Shown here: positions 1 to 6,766 of the stretch, in pieces | Layout: each line of letters begins with the position of its first letter | Numbering within the stretch: the first letter of the stretch is position 1 | From: SIG578 sp045543635 | GTDB lineage: Bacteria > Bacillota > Clostridia > Oscillospirales > Ruminococcaceae | Assembly: GCA_045543635.1 (NCBI GenBank) | Contig: JAZQMT010000120.1 | Location: 1 to 14,693 of the forward strand | DNA length: 14,693 nt | Reading direction: 5' to 3' | The notes under the pieces: model-generated | What the model was told of the DNA's origin: nothing | Seen by the model: only the letters and a program-made list of their open reading frames with translations | Databases searched by the model: none | Position numbers and translations under genes: made by a program

Positions 1-40
1 ATAATGCTGATATATATTTAATAAATGCTTTACGTTCCAT
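1..40 (-). CDS. Start of an unidentified gene, cut by the left edge
   Basis: An ATG at 40-38 on the minus strand opens a frame that runs off the window. Only 13 residues are visible, MERKAFIKYISAL. An AAAAGG ribosome binding site lies 9 nt upstream and a plausible promoter lies at 88-117, after the rpmA terminator, so this looks like a separate transcription unit. The fragment is too short to identify. It does not resemble the N-terminus of ObgE, which often follows rpmA in Firmicutes. It could be a chance frame, but promoter, ribosome binding site and start are in the right order. Confidence 0.45.
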   Translation of the reverse strand, partial: MERKAFIKYISAL

Positions 41-87
41 TGGTTGCAACCTTTTCAAGATTAGTTTTGCTCTCTTTTTTACTAACT

Positions 88-117
88 AGTATATCACAAA
101 ATGCACACAAATAACAA
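88..117 (-). promoter_or_regulatory. Possible sigma-A promoter of the left-edge gene
   Basis: Read on the minus strand, TTGTTA (117-112) is followed after 18 nt by TATACT (93-88). The -10 overlaps the near-palindrome TACTA-AC-TAGTA at 80-91 (plus-strand reading), which could be an operator. The -35 is weak. Confidence 0.35.
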
Positions 118-138
118 TAGCTTTTGGTATTTGTTTAC

Positions 139-171
139 AAAAAAAATAAACCCCTGCAACTTGCAGGGGTT
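139..171 (-). terminator. Rho-independent terminator of rplU-prp-rpmA
   Basis: The arms 149-159 and 161-171 are perfectly complementary (AACCCCTGCAA core). On the minus strand the hairpin is followed by a T-rich run at 148-139. It begins about 6 nt after the rpmA stop and ends the ribosomal protein operon. Confidence 0.9.
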
Positions 172-176
172 CGATT

Positions 177-461
177 TTACTGCTCGACGGCGTAAACGCA
201 AACTCTCTTGCGGTCACGACCGACTCTTTCAAACTTGACCTTGCCGTCAATCTTGGCAAACAAGGTGTCGTCCGATCCGATTCCGACGTTCTCGCCGGGA
301 TGGATGTGCGTTCCTCTCTGGCGAACGAGAATGTTTCCGGCAAGAACAAACTGACCGTCAGCTCTCTTAACGCCGAGGCGCTTGGATTCGGAATCACGAC
401 CGTTCTTGGTCGAACCGACTCCCTTTTTATGAGCGAAGAATTGAAGATTTAAGCGAATCAT
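177..461 (-). CDS. rpmA: 50S ribosomal protein L27 (bL27)
   Basis: This is bL27, a large-subunit protein whose N-terminus reaches toward the peptidyl transferase centre. The protein has 94 residues, normal for the family, and carries the L27 core signature KKGVGSTKNGRDSESKRLG. It starts MIRLNLQFFAHKKG. The extension ending in NLQFF matches the Firmicutes-type N-terminal extension that Prp removes before assembly, with cleavage expected between F9 and A10. The ATG at 461 has GGAGGTG upstream, and this ribosome binding site lies inside the last prp codons. Only 2 nt separate the prp stop from this start, so translation is probably coupled. It is the last gene of rplU-prp-rpmA. Confidence 0.97.
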   Translation of the reverse strand: MIRLNLQFFAHKKGVGSTKNGRDSESKRLGVKRADGQFVLAGNILVRQRGTHIHPGENVGIGSDDTLFAKIDGKVKFERVGRDRKRVCVYAVEQ

Positions 462-463
462 TG

Positions 464-778
464 TTACACCTCCGTAACCGTAATATGAATTGTGCCGCTG
501 TATTCTTCCTCAATTAGTTCAAGCTGAAGCTTTAAAGCATTAAGGAAAAATTCGGCTGTCTGATTTCTTTCTGCAAGGTTTAAAACAATCTCGTTTTCTG
601 AGACTTTAACATCAGCGGGAATACAGGCACATTCTGTAATTCCGTTTATAACCGTCATGACCGCAGAGGTCACGCCGGCACAAACAATGTCCGTTCCGCT
701 CTCGGAATATCCCGCATGCCCTTTGATACAAAAGGCAGTGTAAAAATCCTTGCTTCTGAAAAATTTTGCTTGTATCAT
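464..778 (-). CDS. prp: Ribosomal-processing cysteine protease Prp
   Basis: Prp removes the N-terminal extension of L27 in Firmicutes and related bacteria, and its gene normally sits between rplU and rpmA, as here. The product has 104 residues. The expected catalytic pair is visible: His21 in GHAGYSESG and Cys33 in DIVCAGVTSAV. The L27 encoded next door carries the matching cleavable NLQFF extension, so protease and substrate are consistent. The ATG at 778 lies 9 nt after the rplU stop and has no good Shine-Dalgarno, which suggests reinitiation by ribosomes leaving rplU and hence a lower yield than the flanking ribosomal proteins. Confidence 0.95.
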   Translation of the reverse strand: MIQAKFFRSKDFYTAFCIKGHAGYSESGTDIVCAGVTSAVMTVINGITECACIPADVKVSENEIVLNLAERNQTAEFFLNALKLQLELIEEEYSGTIHITVTEV

Positions 779-787
779 GCGTGTAAA

Positions 788-1099
788 TTAAGCGTTGATG
801 GCTTCGATCTGAACCTTGGTGTAAGGTTGTCTATGACCGAGCTTACGCTTGCTGTCCTTCTTAGGCTTGTAGGTCAAAACAGTAATCTTCTTCGCCTTGC
901 CGTTTTTGAGGACCTTTGCGGTTACAGTTGCACCCTTAACATAGGGAGCTCCAATGCTGGCTTTACCTTCGTTCTCAAGGACAATAACCTTGTCGAAAGT
1001 AACAACATCGTCCGTGTTAACATTGAGCTTTTCGATGAAAACAACATCACCCTGCTCAACGCGGTACTGCTTTCCGCCGGTTTCGATAATCGCGTACAT
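788..1099 (-). CDS. rplU: 50S ribosomal protein L21 (bL21)
   Basis: This is bL21, a 23S rRNA-binding protein of the large subunit. The sequence begins MYAIIETGGKQYRVEQGD, the typical L21 opening, and has the conserved KRKLGHRQPYTKV segment near its C-terminus. I place the start at the ATG at 1099 (103 residues). A GTG at 1108 is in frame but lies within the AGGCAGGTG ribosome binding site, and family members begin at MYAII. It is the first gene of rplU-prp-rpmA, with a promoter at 1202-1230 and a leader of about 95 nt that may serve autoregulation. Confidence 0.97.
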   Translation of the reverse strand: MYAIIETGGKQYRVEQGDVVFIEKLNVNTDDVVTFDKVIVLENEGKASIGAPYVKGATVTAKVLKNGKAKKITVLTYKPKKDSKRKLGHRQPYTKVQIEAINA

Positions 1100-1196
1100 T
1101 CTGGGCACCTGCCTCTGCTGTAATCTCGCTGTTTAAGGCGACGGAAAAACCCGTGCTTCATTTGGGCATAATACACCCTGCCTCAACCATGCGGCT
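1100..1196 (-). ncRNA. Probable L21 leader (5' UTR of rplU)
   Basis: The transcript from the 1202-1230 promoter has an untranslated leader of about 95 nt. It can form a hairpin with ACGG/CCGU arms and a GUUUUU loop (about 1141-1154), and a second with GGGUG/UGCCC arms (about 1164-1178). Firmicutes rplU operons are known to carry an L21 leader at this position, thought to mediate feedback by L21. Identity is inferred from position and small hairpins, not from a covariance search. The leader also repeats elements of the rplU start region (see findings). Confidence 0.55.
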
Positions 1197-1201
1197 TAAA
1201 T

Positions 1202-1230
1202 ATAATATCACATCCATCGCTGCTTGTCAA
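1202..1230 (-). promoter_or_regulatory. Sigma-A promoter of rplU-prp-rpmA
   Basis: On the minus strand, TTGACA (1230-1225) is followed after exactly 17 nt by TATTAT (1207-1202). This is a near-consensus housekeeping promoter, as expected for ribosomal protein genes. Confidence 0.85.
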
Positions 1231-1244
1231 GAAAAACTGACAAA

Positions 1245-1838
1245 TTATTTTCCGTTTTTCCAGCGCTCAAAGAGCTCTACTATTGCAAACTTTGCCTCGT
1301 ACTTCGGCTTTGTAATGGTCTCTATCTCACTTTCGCTGAAAACATCATCCATCGAAGCATTTTCCTGTGCCGCAGGGATGCACAGAGCGGGAAAGAGAAC
1401 ACACCACCAGTTTTTGCCCTCAGCCGCACCGATTTCAAGCCGAAGTGCCTGGTATTTTCCTGCCGGCATAGTAACTTCATCGTATTTTCGTGTTTCAAAA
1501 TACATTTCGCAAATGGATGCCTTTACATCATAAAAGTAGCCTTGTTTTTCGATTTCTTCTTTTGCGATGCGCTCAATTTCAGGGAGACTTTTCTCCGCTT
1601 TTTCTATTGCACCTTTTAAAGTTAATGTGCTGTCAAAAAGCTCACCCGAATGTTCTAAAATTGCGTCGCGTACTGAAAGTTTTAATGCTTGATCCTCTTG
1701 CGAATTCGAGTTTGCAAGAATGTGAAGCCGCAAAACCTCACTGCGTACATTTTCACAACTGCTTGCAAAAGCTGAAAAGCTGCTTACAATAATTGATAAG
1801 ATAAGTCCTGTTAAAATAGCAAATTCTGTTCGTTTCAT
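1245..1838 (-). CDS. spoIIR: Stage II sporulation protein R (SpoIIR)
   Basis: SpoIIR is made in the forespore and secreted into the intermembrane space, where it triggers the membrane protease SpoIIGA to process pro-sigma-E in the mother cell. The protein has 197 residues with an N-terminal hydrophobic export segment (about 7-26) after MKRTE. The family hallmark LRLHILANSNSQEDQALK starts at residue 36 and leads into VRDAIL. A GKNWWCVLFPALC segment in the C-terminal half is also typical. The ATG at 1838 has AAAGGA 9 nt upstream. It is transcribed alone, divergently from copA. SpoIIR genes are usually sigma-F dependent, but I could not pick out a convincing sigma-F promoter in 1839-1978. The gene implies a spore-forming lineage. 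Confidence 0.95.
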   Translation of the reverse strand: MKRTEFAILTGLILSIIVSSFSAFASSCENVRSEVLRLHILANSNSQEDQALKLSVRDAILEHSGELFDSTLTLKGAIEKAEKSLPEIERIAKEEIEKQGYFYDVKASICEMYFETRKYDEVTMPAGKYQALRLEIGAAEGKNWWCVLFPALCIPAAQENASMDDVFSESEIETITKPKYEAKFAIVELFERWKNGK

Positions 1839-1927
1839 CGTTTTTTGTCCTTTCTTTTTTGTCTTGCAGGTATGATTGACTTAAAAAAATGAAACTATTC
1901 AAAGAATATAAATATTTTATATTTTGT

Positions 1928-1956
1928 TTGACGAATGGATAATTCAGATGTATAAT
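1928..1956 (+). promoter_or_regulatory. Sigma-A promoter of copA
   Basis: TTGACG (1928-1933), a 17-nt spacer, then TATAAT (1951-1956). Transcription should begin near 1963, placing the inverted repeat at 1963-1978 on the start point. Confidence 0.85.
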
Positions 1957-1962
1957 ATATGT

Positions 1963-1978
1963 GTTAGCATAAACTAAC
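1963..1978 (+). promoter_or_regulatory. Candidate operator: inverted repeat at the copA transcription start
   Basis: GTTAG-CATAAA-CTAAC is a perfect 5-bp inverted repeat with a 6-nt centre. It lies just after the -10 hexamer and before the ribosome binding site, a position suited to a repressor. It does not match the CopY (TACAnnTGTA) or GC-rich CsoR consensus. The TTAG/CTAA half-sites recall DtxR-family metalloregulator sites. That comparison is inference. Confidence 0.4.
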
Positions 1979-1996
1979 TTGAGCGGAAGTGAGAAA

Positions 1997-4474
1997 ATGA
2001 AATCTTATAATGTAACAGGAATGAGTTGCGCTGCTTGCAGTGCAAGGGTAGAAAAAGCAGTCTTAAGTCTAGAAGGAGTTGTTTCCTGCAGCGTGAATTT
2101 GCTTACAAATTCAATGGTTGTTGAGGGAGACGCCTTGCCGCAAGATGTTATAACCGCTGTTGAAAATGCGGGTTACGGTGCACAGGAGAAGGGAATACAA
2201 GACACCTCTAATAGTAGTAAATCCAAGCAACAGCTTTCAGATGAAGAAAGTGCTCAATTCATTTTCAGGTTGTGCACTTCGCTTGTTTTTCTTGTGATTT
2301 TAATGTATCTTTCGATGGGGAATAATATGTGGGGGCTGCCGCTGCCTCGTTTCCTTTCACAAAATGCTTTGGCGCAGGGAATGCTGCAAATGCAACTTGC
2401 CGCTATTGTTATGATTATCAATCAAAAATTCTTTATAAACGGCTTTAAAGGTATGTTGCATGGTGCACCGAATATGGATACATTGGTTGCGCTGGGCTCG
2501 GGTGCGTCATTTGTGTATAGTACATGGCAGGTGTTTTCTATGTCTGCAAAGATTATCGCAGGGCAAATAACTGCCGCAGAACATATGCTGCACGGTCTTT
2601 ACTTTGAGTCTGCCGCCATGATATTAACACTTATCACAGTGGGTAAGCTCTTAGAGGCACGCTCTAAGGGAAAAACAACAGATGCTATTCGTAAGCTAAT
2701 GGATCTTTCACCAAAAACTGCCCTTGTTTTAAGGGACGGAAAAGAGATTTCCATTCCTATTGATAAGCTGAGAATAGGAGATGTGTTTATAGTTAAAGCA
2801 GGATCTAATATCCCGGCAGACGGAATTGTTTTAAAAGGTTGCTGTGTTGTTGATGAGTCGGCACTCACAGGAGAAAGCCTTCCCGTAGAGAAAAGTGAGG
2901 GCGATAGAGTTTCTGCTGCAACAGTCAACCGTTCCGGATATATCGAATGTCGTGCCGAGCAGGTTGGTGAAAATACCACACTTTCTCAAATTATTAAAAT
3001 GGTGGAGGATGCAGCTGCAACCAAAGCCCCTATTGCTAAAATTGCCGATAAGGTTTCAGGTGTGTTTGTTCCTGTTGTTATAGCTATCGCGATAGTAACC
3101 GGTATCATCTGGTTGCTTTGCGGCAGAGAAGTAGGTTATGCTCTTGCAAGAGCAGTTTCGGTTCTGGTTATCAGCTGTCCTTGTGCTCTGGGGCTTGCAA
3201 CTCCCGTTGCGATTATGGTGGGTAGCGGTGTCGGTGCCAAAAACGGAATTCTTTTTAAAACAGCTGCTGCACTTGAAAGTGCCGGTAGAACACAAATAGT
3301 TGTGTTGGATAAAACAGGAACTGTCACCAAAGGAAATGCACAGGTCACGGATGTTATTTGCGCAGAGGGTGTTTCGGAAAATGAGCTTGTTTCTATGGCA
3401 TATGCACTTGAAAAGAAAAGTGAGCACCCCCTTGGAAAAGCTGTCGTTTCGTTTGCCGAGAAAAAGGAAATGCAGCTTTTAGAGGTAGTAAAAGCACAGA
3501 TAGAGTCAGGTAAAGGCTTGTCTGCCATATGTAAAGGCGAAAAGCTTGTCGGAGGAAACCTTGCGTTTGTAGGCGGTGTGGCAGAGCCGATGCAGAAACA
3601 TGCAGCTACACTCGCCGATGAGGGTAAAACCCCGCTTTATTTTGCACTCGGACAAAAACTTCTCGGCATTATTGCTGTTGCAGATGCAATAAAAGAGGAT
3701 AGCTATGAGGCTGTATCAGAGCTTCAGAAAATGGGACTAGGTGTTGTAATGCTAACGGGCGATAATGAACGAACGGCACGTGCAGTCGCAAAACAGGCGG
3801 GCATAACAGAAGTGGTTTCGGGCGTCCTTCCGGATGGTAAACAGCAAACCATAAGAGATTTGCAAAACAGCGGTAAGGTTGCAATGGTTGGAGATGGAAT
3901 TAATGATGCTCCTGCGCTTACTGCTGCCGATACCGGTATTGCCATAGGAGCGGGCACGGATATAGCCATTGATTCGGCTGATATTGTTCTTACGAATAGC
4001 CGTCTTTCCGACGTAGTAACAGCAGTTCAACTCAGCCGAAAAACACTTCAAAACATTCGCCAAAATTTGTTCTGGGCTTTTTTGTATAATGTAATCGGAA
4101 TTCCGCTTGCAGCAGGTATTTGGATACCGTTGTTTGGCTGGGAATTAAGCCCTATGTTCGGCGCTGCTGCTATGAGTCTTTCAAGTTTTTGTGTTGTAAC
4201 CAATGCACTTCGCTTAAATTTCTTTAAATCAAAGAAACACAAAAAAGAAAAGGAGAAAAAGCAAATGAAAAAAACAATGAAAATTGAAGGTATGATGTGC
4301 CCACATTGCTCCGGAAGAGTAAAAAAGGCATTGGAGGAGCTTTCACAGGTGATTTCGGCAGAGGTTAGCCACGAGAACGGAACTGCTGTTGTAACGCTTT
4401 CGGGCGAAATAGAAAATATAGAGCTTAAAAAAATTGTTGAGGATTGCGGTTACGCCGTCACTTCCATTGAATAA
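1997..4474 (+). CDS. copA: Cu(I)-exporting P1B-type ATPase CopA with N- and C-terminal HMA domains
   Basis: CopA pumps Cu(I) out of the cytoplasm using ATP. The ATG at 1997 (825 residues) is preferred over a TTG at 1979 because GGAAGTGAG precedes it and MKSYNVTGMSCAAC is a typical beginning. In order: first heavy-metal-associated (HMA) domain with Cys11-A-A-Cys14; actuator TGES at 291-294; copper-site motif Cys394-Pro-Cys396 in a membrane helix; phosphorylated Asp438 in DKTGT; SEHPLG; TGDN at 587; GDGIND at 632; last helices near 700-740; a Lys/Glu-rich linker; then a second HMA domain with Cys768-P-H-Cys771. The CPC type indicates Cu(I) or Ag(I). A C-terminal HMA is not part of the classic layout and resembles a fused CopZ chaperone. 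An internal ribosome binding site and ATG may also release it as a separate protein. It is monocistronic between its own promoter and a strong terminator. Confidence 0.95.
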   Translation: MKSYNVTGMSCAACSARVEKAVLSLEGVVSCSVNLLTNSMVVEGDALPQDVITAVENAGYGAQEKGIQDTSNSSKSKQQLSDEESAQFIFRLCTSLVFLVILMYLSMGNNMWGLPLPRFLSQNALAQGMLQMQLAAIVMIINQKFFINGFKGMLHGAPNMDTLVALGSGASFVYSTWQVFSMSAKIIAGQITAAEHMLHGLYFESAAMILTLITVGKLLEARSKGKTTDAIRKLMDLSPKTALVLRDGKEISIPIDKLRIGDVFIVKAGSNIPADGIVLKGCCVVDESALTGESLPVEKSEGDRVSAATVNRSGYIECRAEQVGENTTLSQIIKMVEDAAATKAPIAKIADKVSGVFVPVVIAIAIVTGIIWLLCGREVGYALARAVSVLVISCPCALGLATPVAIMVGSGVGAKNGILFKTAAALESAGRTQIVVLDKTGTVTKGNAQVTDVICAEGVSENELVSMAYALEKKSEHPLGKAVVSFAEKKEMQLLEVVKAQIESGKGLSAICKGEKLVGGNLAFVGGVAEPMQKHAATLADEGKTPLYFALGQKLLGIIAVADAIKEDSYEAVSELQKMGLGVVMLTGDNERTARAVAKQAGITEVVSGVLPDGKQQTIRDLQNSGKVAMVGDGINDAPALTAADTGIAIGAGTDIAIDSADIVLTNSRLSDVVTAVQLSRKTLQNIRQNLFWAFLYNVIGIPLAAGIWIPLFGWELSPMFGAAAMSLSSFCVVTNALRLNFFKSKKHKKEKEKKQMKKTMKIEGMMCPHCSGRVKKALEELSQVISAEVSHENGTAVVTLSGEIENIELKKIVEDCGYAVTSIE
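4251..4474 (+). CDS. Possible internally initiated copper chaperone (CopZ-like) inside copA
   Basis: In frame within copA, AGGAG (4251-4255) is followed after 9 nt by an ATG at 4265 that opens MKKTMKIEGMMCPHCSGRV. Initiation here would give 69 residues, the usual size of CopZ chaperones, with the Cu(I)-binding CPHC motif near its N-terminus. The ATG falls exactly at the boundary between the basic linker and the HMA fold. CopZ-type proteins carry cytoplasmic Cu(I) to CopA. That both products are made is inference; the ribosome binding site, start and domain boundary are seen directly. The coding part is 4265-4474. Confidence 0.45.
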
Positions 4475-4516
4475 AAAAGCGCTGCCGAAACCTTTGCTTC
4501 GGCGGCGCCTTTTTAT
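4475..4516. terminator. Bidirectional terminator between copA and the DUF4173 gene
   Basis: The arms 4479-4489 and 4498-4508 form an 11-bp GC-rich stem with one G-T wobble. It is flanked by an A-run on the left and a T-run on the right, so it can end the convergent transcripts in both directions. The right T-run reaches the stop codon of the minus-strand gene. Confidence 0.9.
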
Positions 4517-6003
4517 TTTATAAAACCTTTTTCAGTAAGCAGCTTTTTTGCATAAAATGTGTGAATGGTATATTCGTTCAAATTGCGGTTTTTGATGCTT
4601 TCGGCACGAGAACTGAGAAAATTTGAAGCGCTCACGTAAACTTCATAATCGGGGTCGTCTAAAAGCGGGATTATAAATGAAACGGCGCTGTCATCAAGTT
4701 TGTACATTGCATAAATATCAACCGATTCAAGCTTTTTATTTTGATAGGCTGACACATTATATCCCGCCACAATGGCATCTACATTTGAAAAAATAAGAAC
4801 TGCAGATAAAATAACCGCGGCTGTGACAGCAGGCGTTGTAATTTTGAATTTTGGGAAAATCTGTTTTAAGAGCAGCAGTAAGAACAAAATTCCAAGTAAA
4901 ACCATAAACCAAGATGTCATAACGCGCTTTTGTGTAAGGCCAAATTCATTTATGTATAAAAACATCTTTGCAATATCTATAGCAATAATAGCTTCGGTGA
5001 AAATGCAGAGCGTGACTTTTAAAGTGCGTAGAATACGGGTTTCTTTGCCATCAAGCCGCTTTGTAAAAATGCTCATAAAACAGATAACAGCAAAATTGAT
5101 AACACATACAGCACAAAGCTCAAAAAATCCACGCCTTGCATATTGTGCATAAGAAAAATTGTTTGGAAGCATTTTCTGCAGGGCGGAAACAAAATAAATA
5201 AGCTGCGAAGCAAAAAAGAAAAGATAAACGAAAAGCAAAGGGATAACTGCACCGTAAACCGTTATGCGAGGGATAATTTTCACTTTTTCTGCAGTGGTGT
5301 CTGCTTTTTCAGCAGTAAGAATTTCGGGTACAGGGTGTTTTGCGTTTCCGTAAATCATTCCGAAAAAATACATAGCAACGGGTGTGCCGATAAATAAACA
5401 GAATAAGGAAAAAGCAATTTCACCTAAATCAAATTTGAAAATTTTACTTAATGCTATTGAAAATGCAATGTCCGATGAAAGCAGAGTGGTTACAATACAA
5501 ACAGGTATTATTGCAATTAAAAGCCCGATAATTATGCTTCCGCCGGATTTTTGTTCTTTTTGTTTTTCTGTTTTTTTTAAGAGCGCGCTCCATAAGCTTT
5601 CCAGATTACATAATGGAATAACAAAAACGCTCTTTAATATATCAAAGAAAAAATAATCGCCTTGATGATTTGAAATTCCGTTACCGCAGGCACGGTAATA
5701 AACATAAACTGTGCCTAATATAAAAGCTATATAATTAAAAACCAATGCAAAGGGTGAAGCTGTCAGGCAAAAACCTGCTGCAAAAATAAGCGTTACACAA
5801 AATGCGATAATTGTTTTAAGATCGGGCTTTGGTTTGTGCGAAAGGATAAAATAAATCGTTTGTGCGATAAGAAGGAGAACTCCGACCGCAGTAACACCTA
5901 TGCCAACCCCGCCGAAAAGACACCAACGTATAAAAAAATATCCTAAAACAAAACAGACAGGAACAAAAATCTTATCAATTTTAGAGAAATCTTTATTTGT
6001 CAT
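4513..6003 (-). CDS. DUF4153/DUF4173-type multispanning membrane protein
   Basis: An integral membrane protein of 496 residues with about ten to twelve hydrophobic segments, the first at about 12-30. A soluble C-terminal tail follows the last helix at about 391-410. I assign it to the DUF4153/DUF4173 group from segments such as YAQYARRGFFEL (285-296) and NVDAIVAGYNV (407-417). No enzymatic motif is evident and the function is unknown. The start is the ATG at 6003, with GGAG 8 nt upstream. An upstream in-frame TTG at 6021 lies just before that site. It overlaps the end of the Xre gene by 11 nt, so translation is probably coupled. It is the last gene of a three-gene module with the Xre regulator and a DUF2975 protein, which suggests one membrane-associated function under autoregulation. 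Confidence 0.8.
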   Translation of the reverse strand: MTNKDFSKIDKIFVPVCFVLGYFFIRWCLFGGVGIGVTAVGVLLLIAQTIYFILSHKPKPDLKTIIAFCVTLIFAAGFCLTASPFALVFNYIAFILGTVYVYYRACGNGISNHQGDYFFFDILKSVFVIPLCNLESLWSALLKKTEKQKEQKSGGSIIIGLLIAIIPVCIVTTLLSSDIAFSIALSKIFKFDLGEIAFSLFCLFIGTPVAMYFFGMIYGNAKHPVPEILTAEKADTTAEKVKIIPRITVYGAVIPLLFVYLFFFASQLIYFVSALQKMLPNNFSYAQYARRGFFELCAVCVINFAVICFMSIFTKRLDGKETRILRTLKVTLCIFTEAIIAIDIAKMFLYINEFGLTQKRVMTSWFMVLLGILFLLLLLKQIFPKFKITTPAVTAAVILSAVLIFSNVDAIVAGYNVSAYQNKKLESVDIYAMYKLDDSAVSFIIPLLDDPDYEVYVSASNFLSSRAESIKNRNLNEYTIHTFYAKKLLTEKGFIK

Positions 6004-6214
6004 ACTGATTGCTCCTTTCAATAGCGATTATATCACCCGGTTCACAGTCGAGCTCCCGACAAATTGCTTCTAATGTAGAAAACCTTATAGCTTTTGCTTT
6101 GTTGTTCTTAAGGATAGAAAGATTGGCAAGCGTTATGCCAACCCGCTCGGCAAGCTCTGAAAGAGATATTTTGCGCTTAGCCATCATTACATCTAAATCA
6201 ATTCTTATTCCCAT
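5993..6214 (-). CDS. Small Xre-family (YozG-like) DNA-binding protein
   Basis: A 73-residue protein that is almost wholly a Cro/C1-type helix-turn-helix. The recognition region is ISLSELAERVGITLANLS followed by ILKNNKAKAIRFSTLEAIC and LDCEPGDIIAIE. This matches the small YozG-like regulators often found beside DUF2975 genes. It has no sensor or dimerization domain beyond the fold, so a signal would have to come from elsewhere, perhaps from the adjacent membrane proteins. The ATG at 6214 has a near-perfect GAGGTGAT site. Its start lies 9 nt after the DUF2975 stop and its end overlaps the DUF4173 start by 11 nt. The likely target is the operon promoter at 6721-6749, which has several inverted repeats nearby (inference). 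Confidence 0.85.
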   Translation of the reverse strand: MGIRIDLDVMMAKRKISLSELAERVGITLANLSILKNNKAKAIRFSTLEAICRELDCEPGDIIAIERSNQYDK

Positions 6215-6223
6215 TTAATCACC

Positions 6224-6676
6224 TCAAACTGTCAGGTCATTTTCCTGTTTTAATGCGGTGGCTTGCTCTATGACATTTTTAACAACACGAACCATAAGGC
6301 CTAAAAATGCAGTCAAAAAGGAAACTATAAAGAAAACAATAAAATTAAATCCAAGAACAAAAAACAACGGTGAAACTCCTATGCAACACCAGGAAATGCC
6401 GCGAATTATTGAAACGCTCGAATCGGTAAAAACCTGTTCTGCTATCACATTATGTATCAGCCGTATCATAAGAATACAGGTTGTTATTCCTAAAAAACAG
6501 GCGGGGTAAAGAAAGAAAAGGGAAGATAGGTAATAATCTGCTTTGCTATCAAAGAGCGAGACTATAAATTTCCAAACCCACGGAAGTGATATAGTCAGTG
6601 CAGTCATTGCAGCAAGCATTATATAGCAGAGAACCAATGTGATTTTTGAGGAAAGAGTTTTGTTGATTTTAAGCAT
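6224..6676 (-). CDS. DUF2975 family membrane protein
   Basis: A 150-residue membrane protein with four predicted helices at about 11-38, 47-72, 90-112 and 113-135, and a short charged C-terminal tail (QENDLTV). Size, four-helix layout and position immediately before a YozG-like regulator fit the DUF2975 family. The family has no established biochemical role. The ATG at 6676 is preceded by AAGGAGGG. It is the first gene of the three-gene module and sits behind a consensus promoter. Confidence 0.8.
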   Translation of the reverse strand: MLKINKTLSSKITLVLCYIMLAAMTALTISLPWVWKFIVSLFDSKADYYLSSLFFLYPACFLGITTCILMIRLIHNVIAEQVFTDSSVSIIRGISWCCIGVSPLFFVLGFNFIVFFIVSFLTAFLGLMVRVVKNVIEQATALKQENDLTV

Positions 6677-6720
6677 AATTGCCCTCCTTAAAAATGGAAC
6701 ATATTTCCTTCTTTAAAAAC

Positions 6721-6749
6721 ATTATATCAGCATAATTTTTGATTGTCAA
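6721..6749 (-). promoter_or_regulatory. Perfect-consensus sigma-A promoter of the DUF2975/Xre/DUF4173 operon
   Basis: On the minus strand, TTGACA (6749-6744), exactly 17 nt, then TATAAT (6726-6721). So perfect a promoter on genes of unknown function suggests it is normally held off by a repressor, plausibly the encoded Xre protein (inference). The -35 overlaps the inverted repeat CAATAA/TTATTG at 6747-6762. Confidence 0.9.
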
Positions 6750-6766
6750 TAATTTTTTATTGTTTT

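Noticed and set aside
42..51. GGTTGCAACC near the left edge resembles GTTGCAAC in the shared promoter at 12697-12704.
   Set aside because: Here it lies between ribosome binding site and start codon, not in a promoter. Two short palindromes in 14.7 kb can arise by chance.
922..1176. A minus-strand frame reading MKHGFFRRLKQRDYSRG in the rplU leader and on into rplU in another frame.
   Set aside because: It lies over the L21 leader and the first part of rplU. The basic composition is what structured GC-rich RNA tends to give when translated.
1231..1260. GAAAAAC and GTTTTTC near the spoIIR 3' end could form a terminator.
   Set aside because: The stem is 7 bp of mostly A-T pairs with a 16-nt loop and no clear T-run placement, and it overlaps the spoIIR 3' end. 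It is too weak to call.
1839..1978. A sigma-F promoter was sought upstream of spoIIR.
   Set aside because: No GTATA/GGNNANANT-like pair at acceptable spacing was found, so I do not annotate one although the family is usually sigma-F controlled.
4241..4261. An A-rich stretch before the internal ATG of copA could be a frameshift site.
   Set aside because: The A-AAA-AAG heptamer at 4241-4247 is in the wrong phase for -1 slippage of the copA frame, and the later G-AAA-AAG is a poor site. Internal initiation explains the AGGAG better.
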